A stretch of DNA of 64,000 nucleotides. Origin: Ehretia macrophylla (Eukaryota > Streptophyta > Magnoliopsida > Boraginales > Ehretiaceae). The position numbers were made by a program, and so were the translations under genes. Location of the stretch: NCBI GenBank assembly GCA_037974665.1, contig CM075771.1, positions 34,580,425-34,644,424 of the forward strand. Direction: 5' to 3'. Below, piece after piece: positions 21,483 to 34,500 of the stretch (its first letter is position 1; every line of letters begins with the position of its first letter). The notes beneath the pieces are model-generated. The model was not told the DNA's origin. It saw nothing but the letters and a program-made list of their open reading frames with translations, and searched no databases.

Positions 21483-22287
21483 ACACGCATTTTGGAATAA
21501 AAAAGGAAATAGAAAAAGAACATATGTGATTTATATAGTTCGATAATTGTACAATAACAAAACTAATAATTGATTAGGGCAATTTGACCACATTTAGATT
21601 TCTACTTTTTATTTGAGCACCTACTCCAACTTTAATGTGAATTTGTACAAAGAAGTGAAAATTTATCGATAAAGAAGTTCGTTAAAGACACTTATTAAAC
21701 TCTCACTTTTCTCCCTTTTTTTATTTGGAAACTTTATCATGGTTTATCTTATTCTTTTTTTGTGTAAAATGTAAAAACTCTAACATGTATTAAGAGACGA
21801 AACGTAATACCACTTAGTCATTGTTCACCATTCTATTAACAAATTCGTTACCTTCATTAAAAAAATCCAACACTAGTCAAGAGACGGAAAAAAAATCACT
21901 TGTTTTCAAGTATTGAATACGGTTAAATGATCAAATAACGACTTATTATAGCCAATATCTCAAAATTAAGCATTCTCGAAAAAAAAAAAAAAAAACCATT
22001 TGGTACGTTATTTTCTAGTCCTCTCATGATATATGCAGCCAACACTTGTCGAAGCCAAATTGGAAAATTTCCATTCCACCTCACCATTTCTAGCCCCCTC
22101 ACGCGCCTTTCCCCCGCGACTGGGTCCACTCACCAATCCTTTTTTGTGTTATTGATAATATTTAAATACACTTAAATCTTGCCTTTTTATTTTAACCCTT
22201 CACAAAGCTCACCAACAAAAAGATACAAATGTAAAAATCGCCGGCTGAAATGTGAAGCCATTTCCTTATTAACGTTCGTCGAATCAT
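21483..22287. other. upstream region of the glycosyltransferase gene
   Basis: AT-rich DNA with no coding frame. It probably contains the distal promoter of the gene starting at 23825; no TATA box could be assigned with confidence. Confidence 0.35.
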
Positions 22288-22313
22288 CACACACACACAC
22301 ACACACACACACA

Positions 22314-22344
<31 letters not shown>

Positions 22345-22354
22345 CTCTCTCTCT
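22288..22354. repeat. (CA)n(CT)n compound microsatellite in the glycosyltransferase leader or promoter
   Basis: About 13 CA units followed by about 20 CT units, slightly interrupted. Pyrimidine-rich CT tracts like this are common just around plant transcription start sites. It lies about 290 bp before the proposed 5'UTR intron donor, so it may be transcribed or immediately upstream. Confidence 0.85.
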
Positions 22355-22645
22355 ATATCCATATATCTATACATACATATATGTATATGTATGTGATTTA
22401 TAAATAATATAAATATATATAGAGCCCATCCCATCCTCTATTTCTCTCTGTTTGGCTCTACTCGTTTCTTTGATTGTTCATTCGTAGCCCTAGATCTCAT
22501 CTCACATACAATATATATATATATATACACACATATATATACACACCTCACACACACATACATATAGATCCTATTTGTTTGGAACATTCGATTTCTTGAG
22601 ATCTCTCTTCGTAGCTCTCTTCTCTTCTACTCTCTTCTCATTCAG

Positions 22646-23681
22646 GTAATTTCCATATATATATATATGATATAGATGTATGTACGTATACATATGAATC
22701 TTTATGTATGTATGCATGGTGTTTTTGAGTATGTATACGTGTATATATGCATGTATAGAGAAATGGAGTTGTGTTAATTAATGTGAATTGAATTTATTGA
22801 GAAGGTAACGAATTTTTTTTTTGGCTGTGATTCGATTTTGGTGAATGCTGGAGTGGAGATTACGTATGTATCTGTATTGCCTATGTATGTACGTATGTGT
22901 ATTTTGTGTAGATGCGTATGTGTAGGCGTATGTGTGCATTGAAGTGTGTTTGGACATAGGATTTGATTTTAGATATGTATGTTTTGACTTTTCTAGCCCT
23001 CGAAGGTGTGGATATTTTAGGTAGTTGAAAATCTTGAATCTTGAACATTTTGTTTGTTTAATTTCTGTGATCTAATTTTGATTCTTTGTTTCGAAATTCT
23101 TGGGTGTTCTTGTTGATATATCTGGATTCACGTTAGATTTCTGGATTTGGAATCATATGAGCGTGTGAATTCAGATCGATTTGAAATTTTGTTCGTGTGG
23201 TTTGTGGAATTGGAATTCCACAATCGCGCATCGACATGTATCTTTTGTATGTACCCGGTGTTTACTTTGCTAGTTAATGATCTATGATTAGTGTTAATGG
23301 TGAACTTGCAAGGTAGAATGTGGTTTGTATCATTATATGCTATTTAGGGGGGGAAATGTGGTGGATTTATTCTTGCAGTGATGAAAATATAATTAACTTC
23401 TTGGAGATTTGAAAGTTGGGCAAATCTCTTTTATAGTTCTTTGTGATTGATGGTCAAGTGAGTTGCTGGAACTGGAACTGGATCAAAACTAATTTGTAAT
23501 TTGGAAAAAATTGGTTGAGTCTATCTCTCGCTCAAACTGAATATTCTTCATTTTTCTGTAATTCTGTCAAGAATTAAGTTTGGCTTTTTCACTTGCTGAC
23601 TTGCAGTTGCTTTTGATCTTATCTGAGATTTGTGTAATTTTTGTATTCTGCGATCCCTGATTGAATTTACGTTTTCTGCAG
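22646..23681 (+). other. 5'UTR intron of the glycosyltransferase gene (predicted)
   Basis: A donor 'ttcag|gtaat' at 22646 follows a CT-rich leader. An acceptor 'tttctgcag|gttcag' ends at 23681, preceded by a T-rich tract. The 1,036-bp segment has no frame connected to the gene. A leader intron before a short exon carrying the start codon is common in this family. Confidence 0.55.
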
Positions 23682-23760
23682 GTTCAGATTCATCAGTAAA
23701 GTATTTGAAGGTCTCTTATTGGGTCTTAGACTTGAGATAGTGTAGGGTGGTTTTGACTGA

Positions 23761-23802
23761 ATGCTCTTATTGGAAAGGCAAAAAGATTTGTTTTGGGGTT
23801 AG
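23761..23802 (+). promoter_or_regulatory. upstream ORF 1 in the glycosyltransferase leader
   Basis: ATG to TAG encoding 13 residues (MLLLERQKDLFWG), wholly within the predicted 5' leader after the leader intron. It ends 22 bp before the main ATG. If translated it would lower main-frame initiation. Confidence 0.45.
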
Positions 23803-23809
23803 TCTTGGA

Positions 23810-23824
23810 ATGAATCATTTCTAG
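23810..23824 (+). promoter_or_regulatory. upstream ORF 2 abutting the main start codon
   Basis: ATG AAT CAT TTC TAG, a four-residue frame. Its stop codon directly precedes the main ATG, giving TAGATG. Both frames are in phase with each other, so the stop blocks an N-terminal extension. Confidence 0.45.
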
Positions 23825-26800
23825 ATGAAGACGTCTCAGGCGTGGCGTTTAGGCATGAAGGACATGCATATATTGCCTGCGCCTCGCCAGCGCGCTCATT
23901 TGAGGAAGCCAACATGGATAATTGTATTGGTTTCTTTGGTTAGCTTGTTCGTGATTTGTGCTTATGTTTATCCACCACAGAACTCTGCTGCATGTTATCT
24001 ATTCTCATCTCATGGTTGCAACGGAGTTTCCAATTGGCTTCCTTCTTCTCCTGTAAGAGAACTTACTGATGCCGAGATTGCTTCTCATGTTGTAATTAGA
24101 GATTTGCTGAATACACCTCCAGTCATATCAAAGAACCCCAAGCTCGCATTCTTGTTCCTGACCCCTGGTCCATTACCCTTTGAGAAGTTGTGGGATAAAT
24201 TTTTCCAGGTGCTAAATCATCTCTCTCTCACTCTCTCTCTCTCGCTCTCATACACACACATAACAGACACAAACATCAATCATGTTCCCATAATAGATAT
24301 GCTTAATTTTCAAGGCTGACCACCAGTTGTGTTTCATATTGTACTCATACAGTCAGTTATTTAACTCTTGAAGATAAATATTAATCTAGTTTATGGGAGA
24401 GACTCCTGACTAGATTGCTTTTAATGACAACTTAGATGTGCAATTCGTTAATATGCATAATAAGCTGGAATTTGTTTGTGTGGATGGAGATACACTTCTA
24501 CCTACTAAATGTGCATGTATTCGTCATCGATCAAAATGTTTTATAATGTTATTGTTAGTGGTCTTATACTTCACCTCTAAATGATCAATTGCCAGTTTGC
24601 ATCAGTAGATGCTATTAATGACTTTAATGTAAATTTAAACTTAAAGGGAAGTATCATAGTGATTTCTGGAAAATTGAGCTTATTAAATTGTTTTGCCATG
24701 TCATTGACGAAGTTGATGCTGTCTATTTTCAAATGTAGACCAGCTTATCTGATCTGAAATACACGTTATACTGACCCTGAGTTCGATTTATTTGTTGCTT
24801 CTGTATCTTCTACAAACATCAAAAGATGTTATATGGACTTAGGAGTTCAAAACTTCAAACAATACCAATATATTTTTCCAAATTCTGATTCTCTTTTATC
24901 AAGTCCGAGATCCATCTCAGACTTTGAGATTCTAAATATGTATTATCTTTTGTTTCTATTCTCTTGGGGAAAACTGATAAGAATTTGTTTCTGCCTTTGA
25001 CTGGATTGCTGGGTTCTTCAACTGAAAATGATACCTTAATGCACAGCATTATTTGAAGGAGTTCCAATCAGGGGAAAGGATTTTAAGCAACATATGTACT
25101 AATCAAGTGAACATCTAAAATTTATAAGTAACAATAGGACCTGACAAAATCATCAGGGATTGCTGATCGCAGACTGAAATTGGGGCTATGCTTGCAAAAT
25201 GTGGTCCTTTCATGATTTGGGAAGTTGACTTTGCAATCTGAACTGCTTTATCGAGACTAACCCAATCTAATGAAGAATGCACTTTTAACAATTATCACCT
25301 GTTTTTGTTCATAGATTTGTATAGTTTCCAGTTCTTCATCATAAAGCCAAACTCTGAAAATAACATCCTTCCATTACTGGATTAATATCAAAAGACTAAT
25401 CTATTCATTCAAGAGAGAAGCACTTGTTATATATCACGTTTTTAGACTATTATAATGGTGTAATCTAAAAAGTCTACCCTCATCTTCCACCTATAAATTA
25501 GTTAGTGAATTGTGTCCATGTTTTGATTCCGCAATTGCAGTAATCCATGTACTAGGTAACGTAAGACCCTGACTTTTTTAGCTGAACCGAATAAATGGCT
25601 GGAAAAAGAAATGTTCCGAGATTCATAAAGATAAAAGGATTTCTTGAGGGTTTTACTCCTGTCATGATTCTAATAGAACTTTCTAAAATGATTTAATTAG
25701 AGTTTCAAATGAATTGTCAATTTTGCTGTTACTTTTCACCGAGTGAAAGATGAGACATTTACATGGTGATCTTGGTGCCTAATTTATGTAGTTCATTGAG
25801 TCCTATGATTGCAAAGCAAATTGGTTGATTGGATTTTCATGAAGAAGGTTTTCAATTTAGAAGGAAAGTGTGATTCTCTCTATGTAAACTTGAGCTGCGG
25901 GAGAACAAGCTCTGGTTTTTGACATGTGCTGGTCTGACTTAATATTTTGATCTTGGGGTGGTAGCTTGGCCGACTCAAATAGGACTCGCCACACCTCTGT
26001 GATTGTTGTATATGATATACATATTGATATCAGTACCTGTATTTAACATCTAATCAGGATCTTTGGGAATCTTGTGTTGAGAATACGGAATATTTAGAGG
26101 ATATAGGGCATAAGATGCTTAAGCAAAATTTTCTCCACATATCAATGAATAAGAAAGCATAGAAATAAAACTGACAGAATTTGGCCTCCTAATTATAAAT
26201 AACTCCTTGCACTAATGTGGATGTCAACTTCTTAACCAGGGCAATTGGCTTCTGTTGTATGAAATAGAATATTTTCCTTAATAATGAGTTGCTTGTCTTT
26301 TACGTTTCCGTTTTTAGTTTATAACTCTCGACTTAGTTGTGACTTTGCTTCTCTCCTATCCTGCTTATGTAGTTACTTGAGTCTGGTTTTGTATTTGGCA
26401 GGGCCATGAAGGTAAATTCAGTGTGTATGTGCATGCATCTAGGGAAAAACCAGTACATTTCAGCCGCTACTTTTATAATCGAGAAATTCATAGTGAAAAG
26501 GTATGTAGCAGAAATCGGAATGTGATTTTTCTGTGGTACATATTTTTGAGATAGAAACTATTACCCTAAGATTGTACCAGTCACTAATTTTAAAAGTCAA
26601 AGCTGACTAATCAAATTGGTTCTTCTCTGCAGGTAGTGTGGGGAAAAATTTCAATGGTTGACGCAGAGAGACGGCTCTTGGCTCATGCACTCGTAGATCC
26701 TGACAACGCACATTTTGTTCTACTTTCTGACAGGTTGCTAGGTGTTAAAGTTACTACAAAATCTTTTTGTTTCACTTGATTTGGAGGATTAATGTTATTA

Positions 26801-29800
26801 CTGGTATTCTGATTAAACATTCTCTGCTTTGCAGCTGCATACCACTGCGTGATTTTGACTATGTCTACAACTACCTGATGTACACAAATATCAGCTTCAT
26901 GGACTGGTTAGTTAGTGGTCCTGGATATTTGATGGCAGTATTATTTCTATAATTGCAGTCTGTGAAACGAGTTCTCTCTGTGGGTTCTTTTTTGTTTTTT
27001 GTTTTTGCTGTAAACCAGATGTCTGTTAGTCATTGTGTAATTGTTATTATTTTTATAATTTGAGGTGTCATAATGTTATTTATCACATTGTGAAAATAGT
27101 TTGTATCTGTATTCTTTTTCTATCTTTAATGATCCATAAATGATTAGAAACTTTGCTAAAATTTTCAGCTTTGAGGATCCCGGGCCGCATGGAAGTGGAA
27201 GGTATTCTGAACACATGTTACCTGAAGTTGAGAAGAAAGATTTTCGTAAGGGTTCACAGGTATACTTTATATATTTATATGAATGTCGACAATCATTTCT
27301 TGATGAGTGAAATATGATTATGTTTTTCCTACTGGGTTGAATGTCATGCATCTCTTTTTGTCAAGGGAAAGAGGATAGAGAAAGAAAAAAGAACAACTTT
27401 CTGTATCAATGGTTCTCTCTTTCCGACTCGGACCTAATTACTAATGCATTTCACCTTAAAAATAAAATTTAGGGCAGTCAAATCTTCTTTTAGTCTCCCC
27501 ACGAAAATGTAGAGTTGTAGAACAGTGGATATGAAATTTCATGCTCACTATATAAATCCCCAAATGGTACTTCAACTAAGTTAGCTCCTTTTGTTGTTGG
27601 GGTCGGGTCATAGTTGATACTGTGGGTGTTGTTTTAAATTAATTGATTCTAAGTGTTATCCACTTTGGGTTCCTTTCTGTCTCATTGTGATAGGTTTCAT
27701 TTTTGAATATTCGCAGTGGTTCACAATGAAGCGGCAGCATGCTATAATAATTACAGCTGATAGTCTCTACTATTCGAAATTCAGAGACTATTGCAAGGTG
27801 GTTCTGTTCCTAAACATTATTTGCTTTATAAGTAGCCAAGCTGGAATTTTTCTAATTTTTCTGTCACTTTCTGTTTCTATTATCTTTTGGATTTTGATTC
27901 TTTATCTTCAGCATTTGCTCCATCCTTATAGGTTTATTTGTTGCATAATGACCATTCTGCATTTTTACATATTCTTTTTGTTTTTCACTTTCCTACCTTA
28001 AAATGTCTCTCCTTGTTAATTGTCATTGGTTGAGAAATTCCTGGAGTTTATCGAAAGACATCCACTCTTCATTTTTTTCTTACTTGCATGCCCTATCCAT
28101 TTCCACTTCTACTTGAGGTTGTTTAGAGGGCGGTTGCTACTTCTTTCATGGCCCAGAAGTCTAGTGGTATTTACGTGACTTCTTACAACTGTATTTATGG
28201 GTCTAGGCCATAGTCAACTAAATTGTGCATCTGGAGCTTGTACATGCGCTGAATCGTGCTTTTGGCTTGTGTCCCCCACCATTGGGCATAATGCATGGAT
28301 TCTTAGGGTAAAATCTGCGTATTATCTGGGTCCTACTCGCAATCTTAGCAATCAATGAATGACACACTGCCACCTAAGCTAGAGTATGAAGAACTCATTG
28401 CACCTTTTAGCTGACTTCCTTGTCGTATGGGACTCAAAGCAGAGGGGGTTTGAACCCTGACCCTCTCCACAATGACACAAGTGGATCTCCACTAGCCCTC
28501 TTTTGAAGTTACATAGTTATGTACTTGCATGGATTTTACATGAAATCTCCATACTAAAGCAATGTTGAGAATTTTATAGAACAATAATTATGCAATAATA
28601 ATTATCAGAAAATAAAAAAGTGAGTGGTATCTATATTAAAATGAATTAAAAAAAAATTGTTTTTTGTTTTAAATAGAAAGAATTTATTTATAGATAACAC
28701 AGTAACATGTAATTCATTTTACATGTCTATTTCAGGTGTATTTTATTTCCAGTAGAAAATGCCAAATTATCTTTGAGTGAATAAGGCCAATAGAAGAAAC
28801 ATTTGACTACTAATTGGTATTTGTAACTAACTAGAGGACCAGTAAGGGTGAATTTGAACAAATTTTTGTTTGTAACCTTTGGTCATTTTCTTTTACAATT
28901 TTGCATGGGCAGGGCATAGGAAATGGAGTTAGAAATATGTCAACTGGTTTTATGATTATGAATAATATGTACCAGTTACAAGCCTGATTAGAATTTGGTT
29001 AAATTGGTCTTTGTATATCTTTGGTGTTAATTTGCGTTCTATTCTCAGCTATGAATTTCTTCTACTTGAGTTTTCAATACGGTATATGTACGTCTGGCTT
29101 GTTAAAGCTGTCTCTGTTAAGTTTATCCAACATCTCTAGAGTGTAGGAACTACGGAAGATGTGGATGTCCCTCTAACTCTTACTGATTATGATTAAGCTG
29201 CTGGTTTATTATATCGAGCAATAGTTTGCGTGGTATGGTTTTGATTATTTGAGAGTTGGGACTTGTGGATCTGTTGTCGTTTTCTTGTTGCAATATCATT
29301 TAGAGTACTGAAAACATAATAGAGCATCAACCATACCAATATTGACATCTATGTTTCTCATTCAACAGCCCGGCATGGAATATAATCGCAATTGCTATTC
29401 AGATGAACACTATTTGCCAACCTTTTTCAATGTAAGAATATTCAGTCTCTTCTTTCTTACCTTTTGCATATTTAATTCTCCTCTTTTCAACCCCATTATT
29501 AGCTTATTATTTTCCCTCTCATGCGCAAATTCAGATGCTTGACCCAGATGGAATCGCCCAGTGGTCAGTAACACATGTTGATTGGTCTGAAGGGAAATGG
29601 CATCCGAAGTCATACACTGCTCAGGATATTACTTACAAGCTCATGAGAAATATTACGGTATGGCTCAGCTTTTCTACATCATATATCTTCACGAGGTGCA
29701 CTTTGTGTTATTTTTTGCGCAATTCTAGCCTGTATTTGAACCATTTGGGGGTTCTTGTTTGCAGTCCATTACAGAGAGTGTGCATGTTACCAGCAATGAG

Positions 29801-30030
29801 AGGGTACGGTTACTGAGAAAACAATGCTTTGATTCCTATGCAATATATCTGTTGTACAACTAATGAATCTGACTCTGTTTTTCGTGCTGCAGAAAGAGAT
29901 TCAGATCAGGCCGTGCATGTGGAACGGAAATCCCCGGCCATGTTACTTGTTTGCCAGGAAGTTCTTACCTGAAACTCTAGATAAACTAATGTATCTTTTC
30001 CCCAACTATACATCAGCTTTAGAGGGATGA
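23825..30030 (+). CDS. GT14/DUF266 core-2/I-branching (BC10-like) glycosyltransferase
   Basis: Ten coding exons: 23825-24208, 26402-26500, 26633-26733, 26835-26906, 27169-27259, 27717-27797, 29369-29431, 29535-29657, 29765-29803, 29893-30030. All introns are GT-AG and the frame is continuous, giving 396 aa, the normal family length. A basic N-terminus is followed by one membrane segment (about residues 31-49), the type II topology of Golgi enzymes. Family landmarks in order are KLAFLFLTPGPLPFEKLW (about 105-122), VYVHAS, FVLLSDSCIPL (about 189-199), FEDPGPHGSGRY (about 220-231), WFTMKRQHA (about 250-258), EHYLPTFF and WHPKSYTAQDI. Plant relatives such as rice BC10 affect cell-wall properties; donor and acceptor sugars are unknown. 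The large first intron (24209-26401) holds a CT microsatellite near its start. The predicted leader has a 1-kb intron and two uORFs. It is convergent with the PPR gene. Close to the Arabidopsis At5g57270 type, by memory. Confidence 0.9.
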
Positions 30031-31515
30031 CAACTTCAAATTTAATTCTTTGGTCGATTCAACTATTCGACCCCCCTCAGTTTCCATTTCGCGTGTAGTT
30101 TCCGGTGTTGTAAATCGCTTCGCCTCGTATGAAGGATTAAACATCCCCCCCTCCCAGCCCTGGCTATTTGAGTGCAGAGGCAACTGGCAGAGAGCAAAGA
30201 TGATGAAACCAAAGGAATGTGAACCATGTTGATGCCATGTTTGCTTTCTTGGGGGTAGGCTCTTATTCTCGTTTATTTTTCTCCCATTATGGGCTATTGT
30301 TTATGTTAAATACTAGTTTTTGGACAAACACAAAACCTGTGGGGTATAGTTGCAAATACGGTTGATCCTTGTAGAAGTTGCAAGTATGGCCCCAGCTGCA
30401 ACATTTTTCAAACTTCTCCATTGATTTTTGGAAATAGAAATTTTAGCTTCTGATGAGTTTTTTATGTTGGTATGAAATTCCTTTTTTCTCCTCTACTTAT
30501 TTGTATATGCATGCTCTATCCAACCCGTAACCTCAACAACCTAATTGAGATAATGAAAAATCATTTTATCTTTTTTAGTTGGAATTTATGGCGGTTCTTG
30601 AAAAAAGATAGTAAAGTTACAAAATACAAGATAAGTCCGTATACAATAGATCTCCAAAATCCTTGAGTTATCTAAAGCAATTAAGGATTGTTAAATCTGA
30701 AATGAAACATAATTTGACCTGACTTTTATAAGTTACATCAAATTTGAGAAGTATGATCTGATTTGAATCCCCTAAGATTGGATATTAGTTGGTAAGATGT
30801 ATATCAAATCCAGCTGCAAACATGCTTGAAACTGTATCGAACATAGACTAGTTCACCAAATAAGTTGAGTTATGATTTCGAATGACTCTAATCACTAATG
30901 GGGCTGAATGCTTTCATAATCTAGAGTCACAATGATTCTAGCAATGGTCAGACCTGTCACACATCCGTAATAGCAAACTAACCTCAAGTTAAAAAGGGCA
31001 AAGGGCAGCATGATGTACAAAAGTTCTCACTATTGCAAGATTTGGAAAAGGGCCGAACCCAATCTAAGGTTTATTATGTGCAATTTTACAGTTCACTTTT
31101 TACAAGAGGTGGTTTTCACGACTTCAAATCACACGATAACTTTATTGTTGTGCCAAAGCTTCCTTTCAAAGAGGCAGCCCAGTAAAGCTCTTGCAATGCA
31201 TGGTTTGGAGAGGCCCCTTTCAAAAGAGCATCCCGATGCATGAAAAGTTGAGAAAAAACAACAGCAGGTAAATAGAACCTTGGCAGAGTATTAATGTTTT
31301 GATTAGGAAACATTTCCTTAATGAAGTCATCTATGTACCAATGCACACTTCCAAGAAAGCAAAGAGTGATGTACAAGAACCAGAAAAGGATTAAAACAAA
31401 TACGGCATATATATACCTATAGGAGTTAGTTAGATGGTTCCTTCACCATGGATTTTTTGGGGAGAAGCTCCATGTTTAGCTAGAGAAGCTAGTGAGTCTG
31501 TTTCACAAACAACTT
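30031..31515. other. convergent 3' region between the glycosyltransferase and PPR genes
   Basis: Probably contains the 3' UTRs of both genes, since their stop codons are 1,485 bp apart and face each other. Short frames at 30050-30232 and 31010-31376 show no recognisable motif and are taken as UTR or chance. No transposon ends were resolved. Confidence 0.4.
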
Positions 31516-34500
31516 CTATAAAACACCAAAGAACATCCTTGTTAGTTCATTAACTTTACAAAGCTCCCCTTTTGAATGGAGAGAAGCTACAAGAGAATAG
31601 AAAGTATCAAAGTCCAGTGATCTATGTATTCTATCATCTACAACATGTTCGTCTGCTATCGTTTCTACATTCGCATCGTCGCACGTTTTAGAATTTGAAT
31701 CAATGTCATATGTGCAGGATAATGTCTGAGATTGAATAGAACTGGTAACCTTACGATAATCTGGCTCTGTTAGTTTCTGAGATCCATCACGAGTACCACG
31801 TATCCTCCCAGGAAGAAGAAACTTTGATCCAACTTCATCTAAGATAGCAATTGTTTCTCGGATACTCCCTCGCTCGCATAAAAAGAGGAGAAAACTTTGT
31901 GCAGATTCGAGTTCTACTTCATTGTCGACCTTTTTCAGCAGATCAATGACTGATGGGCTCTGAAGCATCTCCCTTAATACGCCACGAGATTCTTCCATTC
32001 TTCCTTTAGCATATAGTCCCCTAGCCAAATACAAGAAACCTAGGAAATCAGGTGATATACCTTTCCTTTTGAACTTTGAAAAGAAATCGAGAGCGCCTTC
32101 CATGTCACCCTTTTGGCAGTAGCCATTGATTACTGCACTCACAGTGAATTCATCCGGCTGAAGGCTTTTTATGTCCAAATCTCGGAGAAGAATCAGAGCT
32201 TCCTGAATCTGACCGAACTTACAATACCCATCAATTAATGAGTTATACACCCGAGTGTTTGGCTCCAAGTTCGCGATCAACATTTTGTCAACCAACCTCC
32301 GGGCATCCGGTAAATGCCCTGCTTTGGATAAGGAATTGATAAGGGTAGCATAAGTAATTCCTGAAGGAGGTATGTTAATCTCTTCCAGTGCATCAAATAA
32401 CCTAAGAGCTTCAAAAAGACACCCTTGGCGGCACAAACCATTGATCACAGAATTATAGGCCACGATGCTCAGAGTGATTCCCTTTTTCTTAGCAAAGGCA
32501 CATAGATCTAAGGCCTTATCAACATGTCCTTCTTTGCCGAGGCCATCAATGACAACTGAAAAGTCAAACGCATCAAGGTGTAAAGTCTCCGCTCCCATCA
32601 CAAGTTTATATGCATCCAAAACTCTGCCATCTTTTATAAGTGTTTCAAGAACAGAAGCAGAAAAACTGATGTCCTGCAAGTTCCCTGTCATCTTCGGAAG
32701 AAATTTAAGTGCATTGTCAACTTTGTTAACACAAAGATAATGCACTAGTATCGTAATTACTCTAACTTCAGATATGCCATAAGCTTTAATAAAAGCAGAC
32801 AGCACGAGTGGAGTCAACAAGTTTTTACCACCAGGGAGAAGTGCTTTCAAGATCAAATAATACGATTTGCTTGCCACAACTGATCCTTTTCTCGTCATCA
32901 CCATCAACCCACTGCACGCAGCCTCAGATGAACCCTTCTTGCTGAGGAAGCAAATAGCTTCATTACATATAACATCAGCTATTTCATGTCCAAACCTTTC
33001 CAGTTTGTGAATTAAACTAAGAATTCCTTCAGAACCATCCTTGGTAAAAATTGTTCTGATCAACATCATGTATATAGCTCTATCCACAGCCAAACACCTC
33101 TGCATGAGTTCCAAAAACACCTCCACTGCCATACCGACCATTCCTTCCTGGCAAAGCCCTTGAATAATGCAATTGTAACATGCAGCAGAAGAATTGGACA
33201 TCTTCCGAGATTCATCAAATATCTCAAGTGCCTCATCAATTCTACCTGCTTTACAGTAGCCATCAATCATAGTACAGTAAGTAATAGAATTTACAGTCAA
33301 GTCCATTTCTGGCATTCGCTCGTAAAAACTACGAGCTTCCTCAAATGACCCTAACATAAACAAAGCTTTTATAAGTATGTTACACATAACAACATCCATC
33401 TGAACTCCAGCTGCTTCCAGTCTCCTCTTTATCTGCAAAGCCCCCATGGAATTTTCTTCTTCAACATAGCCATGTAAAAGTGTACCATATGTGACAACAT
33501 CTGCATCTATGCCCTTTGAGACATCATCCGCCTCAGAGGTCCTCCCAACCTTGCATAATCCATTAATAATGGTATTGTAGGTAACAACACTAGGACTTAT
33601 ACCCTTCTTTTCCATTTCATCAAGCAGCTGAAAGGCTCGATCAAAATCACCCTTCCTGCAAACTCCATTAATTAGGATAGCATATGTAAATTCATCCACT
33701 TGAATGCCATAATCTTCAACCATCTTGAACACCGCAAACGCCTCCTCCAGTTTCCCTTTCTTGCAAAATCCTAATATGATCACTGTGTAAGTAACCAAAT
33801 TAGGTTCTAATCCATCCTTCCCCATTTTGTAAATCAATCCTACCGCCTTTTCCACGTCTCCTTCCTTCGACAACCCATCGATAAGTATAGTATAACTAAC
33901 TGCATCCAATTCTACTTTCCTATCCACAGCTTCTCTATGTTTTCGAAGTGCCTCCTTAATCATCCCTTCCCTAATATAACCACATATCCAATTGCTATAA
34001 AACACAGCATCGAATGCTAACCTATCCTTCTCCATTAAAGAAACCAAATCAGAAACATGCTCAATTGTACCTAACCTACAAAAAGCACTTACAAGAGCAG
34101 TATAAGTAACAACATTAGGCTTCAAAGCGCCTGACTTTTCGGCATTTTCATAAAAACCAATAGCAAGTTCAGGCTTACCAATCCTCACAAAACCAGAAAT
34201 TACAGAACTATACACAAAATTATCGAAAGGGTAATTAACTTTCTCATCAGCCATCAACTCCAACACTTCAATTGCTTTATCCATCATTCCATTACTGCTA
34301 AAACTGTAAATCAATGCACAAAAGGTAAAAGAAGACGGCAAAATACCATCAAGACTCAAGCTTTCTTGCAATACAGAGAAAGCCCTTTCTGGGTTTTTCT
34401 CCTTTATGCAAATGCCTTGTATTAAAGCATCAAAGATCCAATTTTTATACCAAATCTTGCTGTTTCCCCCATGGGTTTTGATGAACTCAAAAGCTTCTTC

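Noticed and set aside
22179..22434. Frames of 74 and 80 codons with HTHTHT/LSLSLS or VCVCVC runs
   Set aside because: They are translations of the CA/CT microsatellite.
26767..26952. 61-codon frame continuing exon 4 of the glycosyltransferase into intron
   Set aside because: The family motif continues from ..FMD(C) to FEDPGPHG in the next exon, and the donor at 26907 is good.
32465..33348. Plus-strand frames inside the PPR gene and a shifted minus-strand frame
   Set aside because: Shadows of a long, clearly conserved repeat protein.
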